Shown here piece after piece: positions 61,716 to 64,000 of a stretch of DNA of 64,000 nucleotides. Both the position numbers and the translations under genes were made by a program. Under the pieces are notes generated by a model, which made no database searches, was not told the DNA's origin, and was given only the letters and a program-made list of their open reading frames with translations. This DNA comes from Atriophallophorus winterbourni (lineage: Eukaryota > Platyhelminthes > Trematoda > Plagiorchiida > Microphallidae): contig JACCGJ010006488.1 in assembly GCA_013407085.1 (NCBI GenBank), forward strand, positions 1 through 64,000, in the 5' to 3' direction. Numbering within the stretch: position 1 is the stretch's first letter; each line of letters opens with the position of its first letter.

Positions 61716-63261
61716 GTTTGACAAGAGAAATAATAAACGAAGGGATAGTTAATTATCGTTCACAAGCCTTACACACCCATCAGTCAAATTCTCATCACAA
61801 TTTGCATGCAAATTTAATCCACAAAAAGTGCCTTTATTTGGAGCACTATCACTACTTACCGGATAAAGGCACTTGGAGCAAAGGTCACGCTGGTTCCATG
61901 TCGCTTTAGGGTCAACAATCCGCAGGGTCACAGCTAAATAGATCGATTTCTTTGTCTGTGCTGGATCTTATAATGCAGTCAAATATCTTAGTTGACTGAA
62001 TTGGGCTGGCAGGTTGAATGTGGGTCTTTGAACGACTGATCGACCTGGTTGTTCTGGTGATCTATTCATTTAACAAATAATCCACGATAACTCGTTAACA
62101 TACAAATATAGAACGCAGAATCGGGTATCAAAATGCGTAGCTCGATGCGATCTTGGCAAAGTATACAAAAATCCTAGGATAGATGTTGGTGGGAAAATGT
62201 TTTAGCGCCTGAGCAAACTGAGATATTTGCATGGAATTAATAGCTTTTCTTCTGACCGGCTGACAAGATCGAAATGCATTTTCAGCGAAGATATGACCAA
62301 CAGTTTCAGAGCAACAAAAATAAGACCACACAAAACGCCGTTTTTTCTGTTTTTAGTATTTTTATTGGGAATGTGCTAAGTGCATTAGCGATGCTTGCTA
62401 ATCACAAGAGCTTTCAAATAATATACAGAATGCTCTCCACCGGCAAAACGAAAGAGCAGTAAGCTCAGAAAATACCGACGACGACAATTTCGAACTCGTG
62501 ATATTTCGAGTTTCGGGATGATAGCATTAGAACGGTTGAAGCGGCAACATCTCCAGCAGTATAAAAAGATGGACAAGGCCAGCCGCAATCGAAGGATATG
62601 CAATTCGTCATTTTTGGTCAAATGATCCCTGCGCGGAGAGGGCTTGACTGACAAATCAGATCTAATTGAAACAGGGACGGATATGTTGAGTTTCAGTTTC
62701 GTGATTGTTAGTTTTGTCTGTATAGGATGGGTGTGTTTCGTTATTTGTCTTGTGCGTGATAAACGGGTTTGACAATCTGCTTCTCTTGTGTTGTTGGATT
62801 CGTGTGTGAACGGGATTAGCGTTGGACGAATTGACCTGAGGGATGAATCGAGACACAATCGATGTGCGTGCGCGCAACGCGGGAGGTAACGTGGTTTAGT
62901 GTTGGACCGAATGTTGCGAAAAATGGCCACATGTTCATTGGCTGCCACATACCGCTTCAATATTTCACACCCGCCACACACTTATCAACGGTTTATAATC
63001 GTTGGTTGGCTGCTTGGACAGCCAGTAATATAAACGCCACATTAGTACACGAATTTAGGGCACATTAAACGTGTCCTAAAATGAATGTAGTGCGTACGAT
63101 GATGTGTGTATATGTTAGGTGTTGTGAACACGGCCCATTGGAACATTGATTTTGCGACCAAATCAAATACTGTTATATGGTGTGTGGATGTGTATGGCGA
63201 TGCAGATTCTTTGATATCTGTAGACCGTCGTTTATGTACCACTGTTGTCATTTTGAGCGAA

Positions 63262-63627
63262 AGTCAGTCAGTCAGTCAGTCCTTTCCGTGCCGGGTGGCA
63301 CATGAGGCGAAGACAACTTCACGCCAGTGGTTCCGGTCTGTCGCTGCTTCCTTTGCCGTCTGCACCGTGAATTCTTGTGCATGTAGTTCGCGTTCCAACG
63401 TTCTGCGCCAAGTTTCCTTGGGCTGTCCCCTTTTTCGTATACCTTGCGGATGCCAGTGCATGGCTACCTTCATATGCGAACTGGGATCCATCCTGCAGAC
63501 ATAACCGAACCACGGATCTGTTGTCATCGTTTCCGTAGCAATGTAGGTTTTACGGGATAGGGTTGCTTGCCCTAAGCCCAACCCTCCTCCTTTCTCAGAC
63601 GGGCTTGGGACCGTCCTTGGCGGAGTT
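63262..63627 (-). mobile_element. 5'-truncated RTE-like LINE insertion, unit 4
   Basis: 366 bp, with ATTTTGAGCGAA at 63250-63261 and 63628-63639. The ORF2 tail is open here to its end: DPWFGYVCRMDPSSH, then GIRKRGQPKETWRRTLEREL, then AATDRNHWREVVFASCATRH. The 3' end has a clean run of AGTC repeats. It is the better preserved of the two copies. Confidence 0.9.
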
Positions 63628-63639
63628 ATTTTGAGCGAA

Positions 63640-64000
63640 AAGAACGGATTAAATCCTAGTTTTGGGTTAAAATTATTAAGATAACTATGGAACAAAAAAG
63701 CCTTCAAATGAATATTTTGGTTAATGGTTATGGGTTTAACCGCTTTAAACATGTGTTTGGACACTTGTTTTTAACAGGTTGGTCGCAAAAGCCTTATCCA
63801 ACAGTGGCATACAATCCCTCCTTGATAACTATGGAACGTTTATCTCTCGTATTTTACGATGACGAGGTTACCAAAAAACGCTGAGCTATTCATCATAAAC
63901 ATTCTGGTCCTGATTATTGATTCTTACTATTTGTGGTCAGCAACGAAGCCTGGGTGGCGCTTGATTCCTTCAATTTTTAGTGTTTTCTAACCGCTTTCTG
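63640..64000. other. Array unit 4 sequence after the insertion
   Basis: Matches 58418-58780 in unit 3. No gene recognised. The hairpin right arm is changed as in unit 3. Confidence 0.6.

Larger units (their letters stand above)
56490..61723. repeat. Tandem array unit 3 (5234 bp)
   Basis: Longer than units 1 and 2 mainly because of the RTE-like insertion. Zinc finger at 56515-56697, family B at 59405-60780, LINE A reverse transcriptase at 60784-61715. It contains a 198-codon minus ORF at 57151-57747. Confidence 0.9.
61724..64000. repeat. Tandem array unit 4, cut by the window end
   Basis: Zinc finger at 61749-61931, 198-codon ORF at 62385-62981 and RTE-like insertion at the same site as unit 3. 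The array therefore continues past the window; its total copy number cannot be told from here. Confidence 0.9.

Noticed and set aside
63262..63285. AGTC repeat as an independent microsatellite
   Set aside because: It is the 3' tail of the minus-strand RTE-like insertion, next to the target-site duplication.
1..64000. tRNA, rRNA, CRISPR arrays, LTR retrotransposons and DNA transposon ends
   Set aside because: None was recognised on reading. Covariance-model or profile searches were not possible here, so weak examples could be missed.

Overview
This window looks like eukaryotic nuclear DNA, most likely from a flatworm and probably a trematode. The reasons are its AT-rich composition, long introns with GT/AG borders, and many decayed CR1-like and RTE-like LINE fragments. 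The organism is inferred from gene style and repeat style only. One protein-coding gene is convincing. The rest is mainly retrotransposon remains and large duplications.

The gene is a prominin (CD133 family) homologue on the + strand. Nine exons between 12003 and 28974 keep splice phase throughout and join to a 733-residue protein. It has the prominin layout: TM1 and TM2 close together, a large loop, TM3 and TM4 close together, a second large loop, and TM5. The loop cysteines are where prominins have them. Upstream of the first ATG the same frame continues back to 11841 with prominin-like residues, interrupted by one TGA at 11985-11987.

The last three exons (second half of loop 2 plus TM5) lie in a block of about 10.2 kb (about 22284-32515) that is present twice. 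The second copy (about 33637-43907) has an intact version of all three exons with good splice sites and phases. The gene therefore has two complete, alternative 3' ends. They differ at 19 of 171 compared residues in exons 8 and 9, with far more replacement than silent changes, while exon 7 and nearby intron are nearly identical.

Left flank (1-11.5 kb): minus-strand LINE remains (PHD-like zinc finger, ORF1, endonuclease and reverse transcriptase fragments). Right flank (43.9-64 kb): related LINE remains, which from 46855 form a head-to-tail array with a period of about 4.8 kb (three full units and one cut by the window end). Units 3 and 4 share an RTE-like insertion of about 370 bp with 12-bp target-site duplications. 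Units 1 and 2 keep the empty site, which gives a relative order for the amplification.

No tRNA, rRNA, CRISPR array or second convincing cellular gene was seen.
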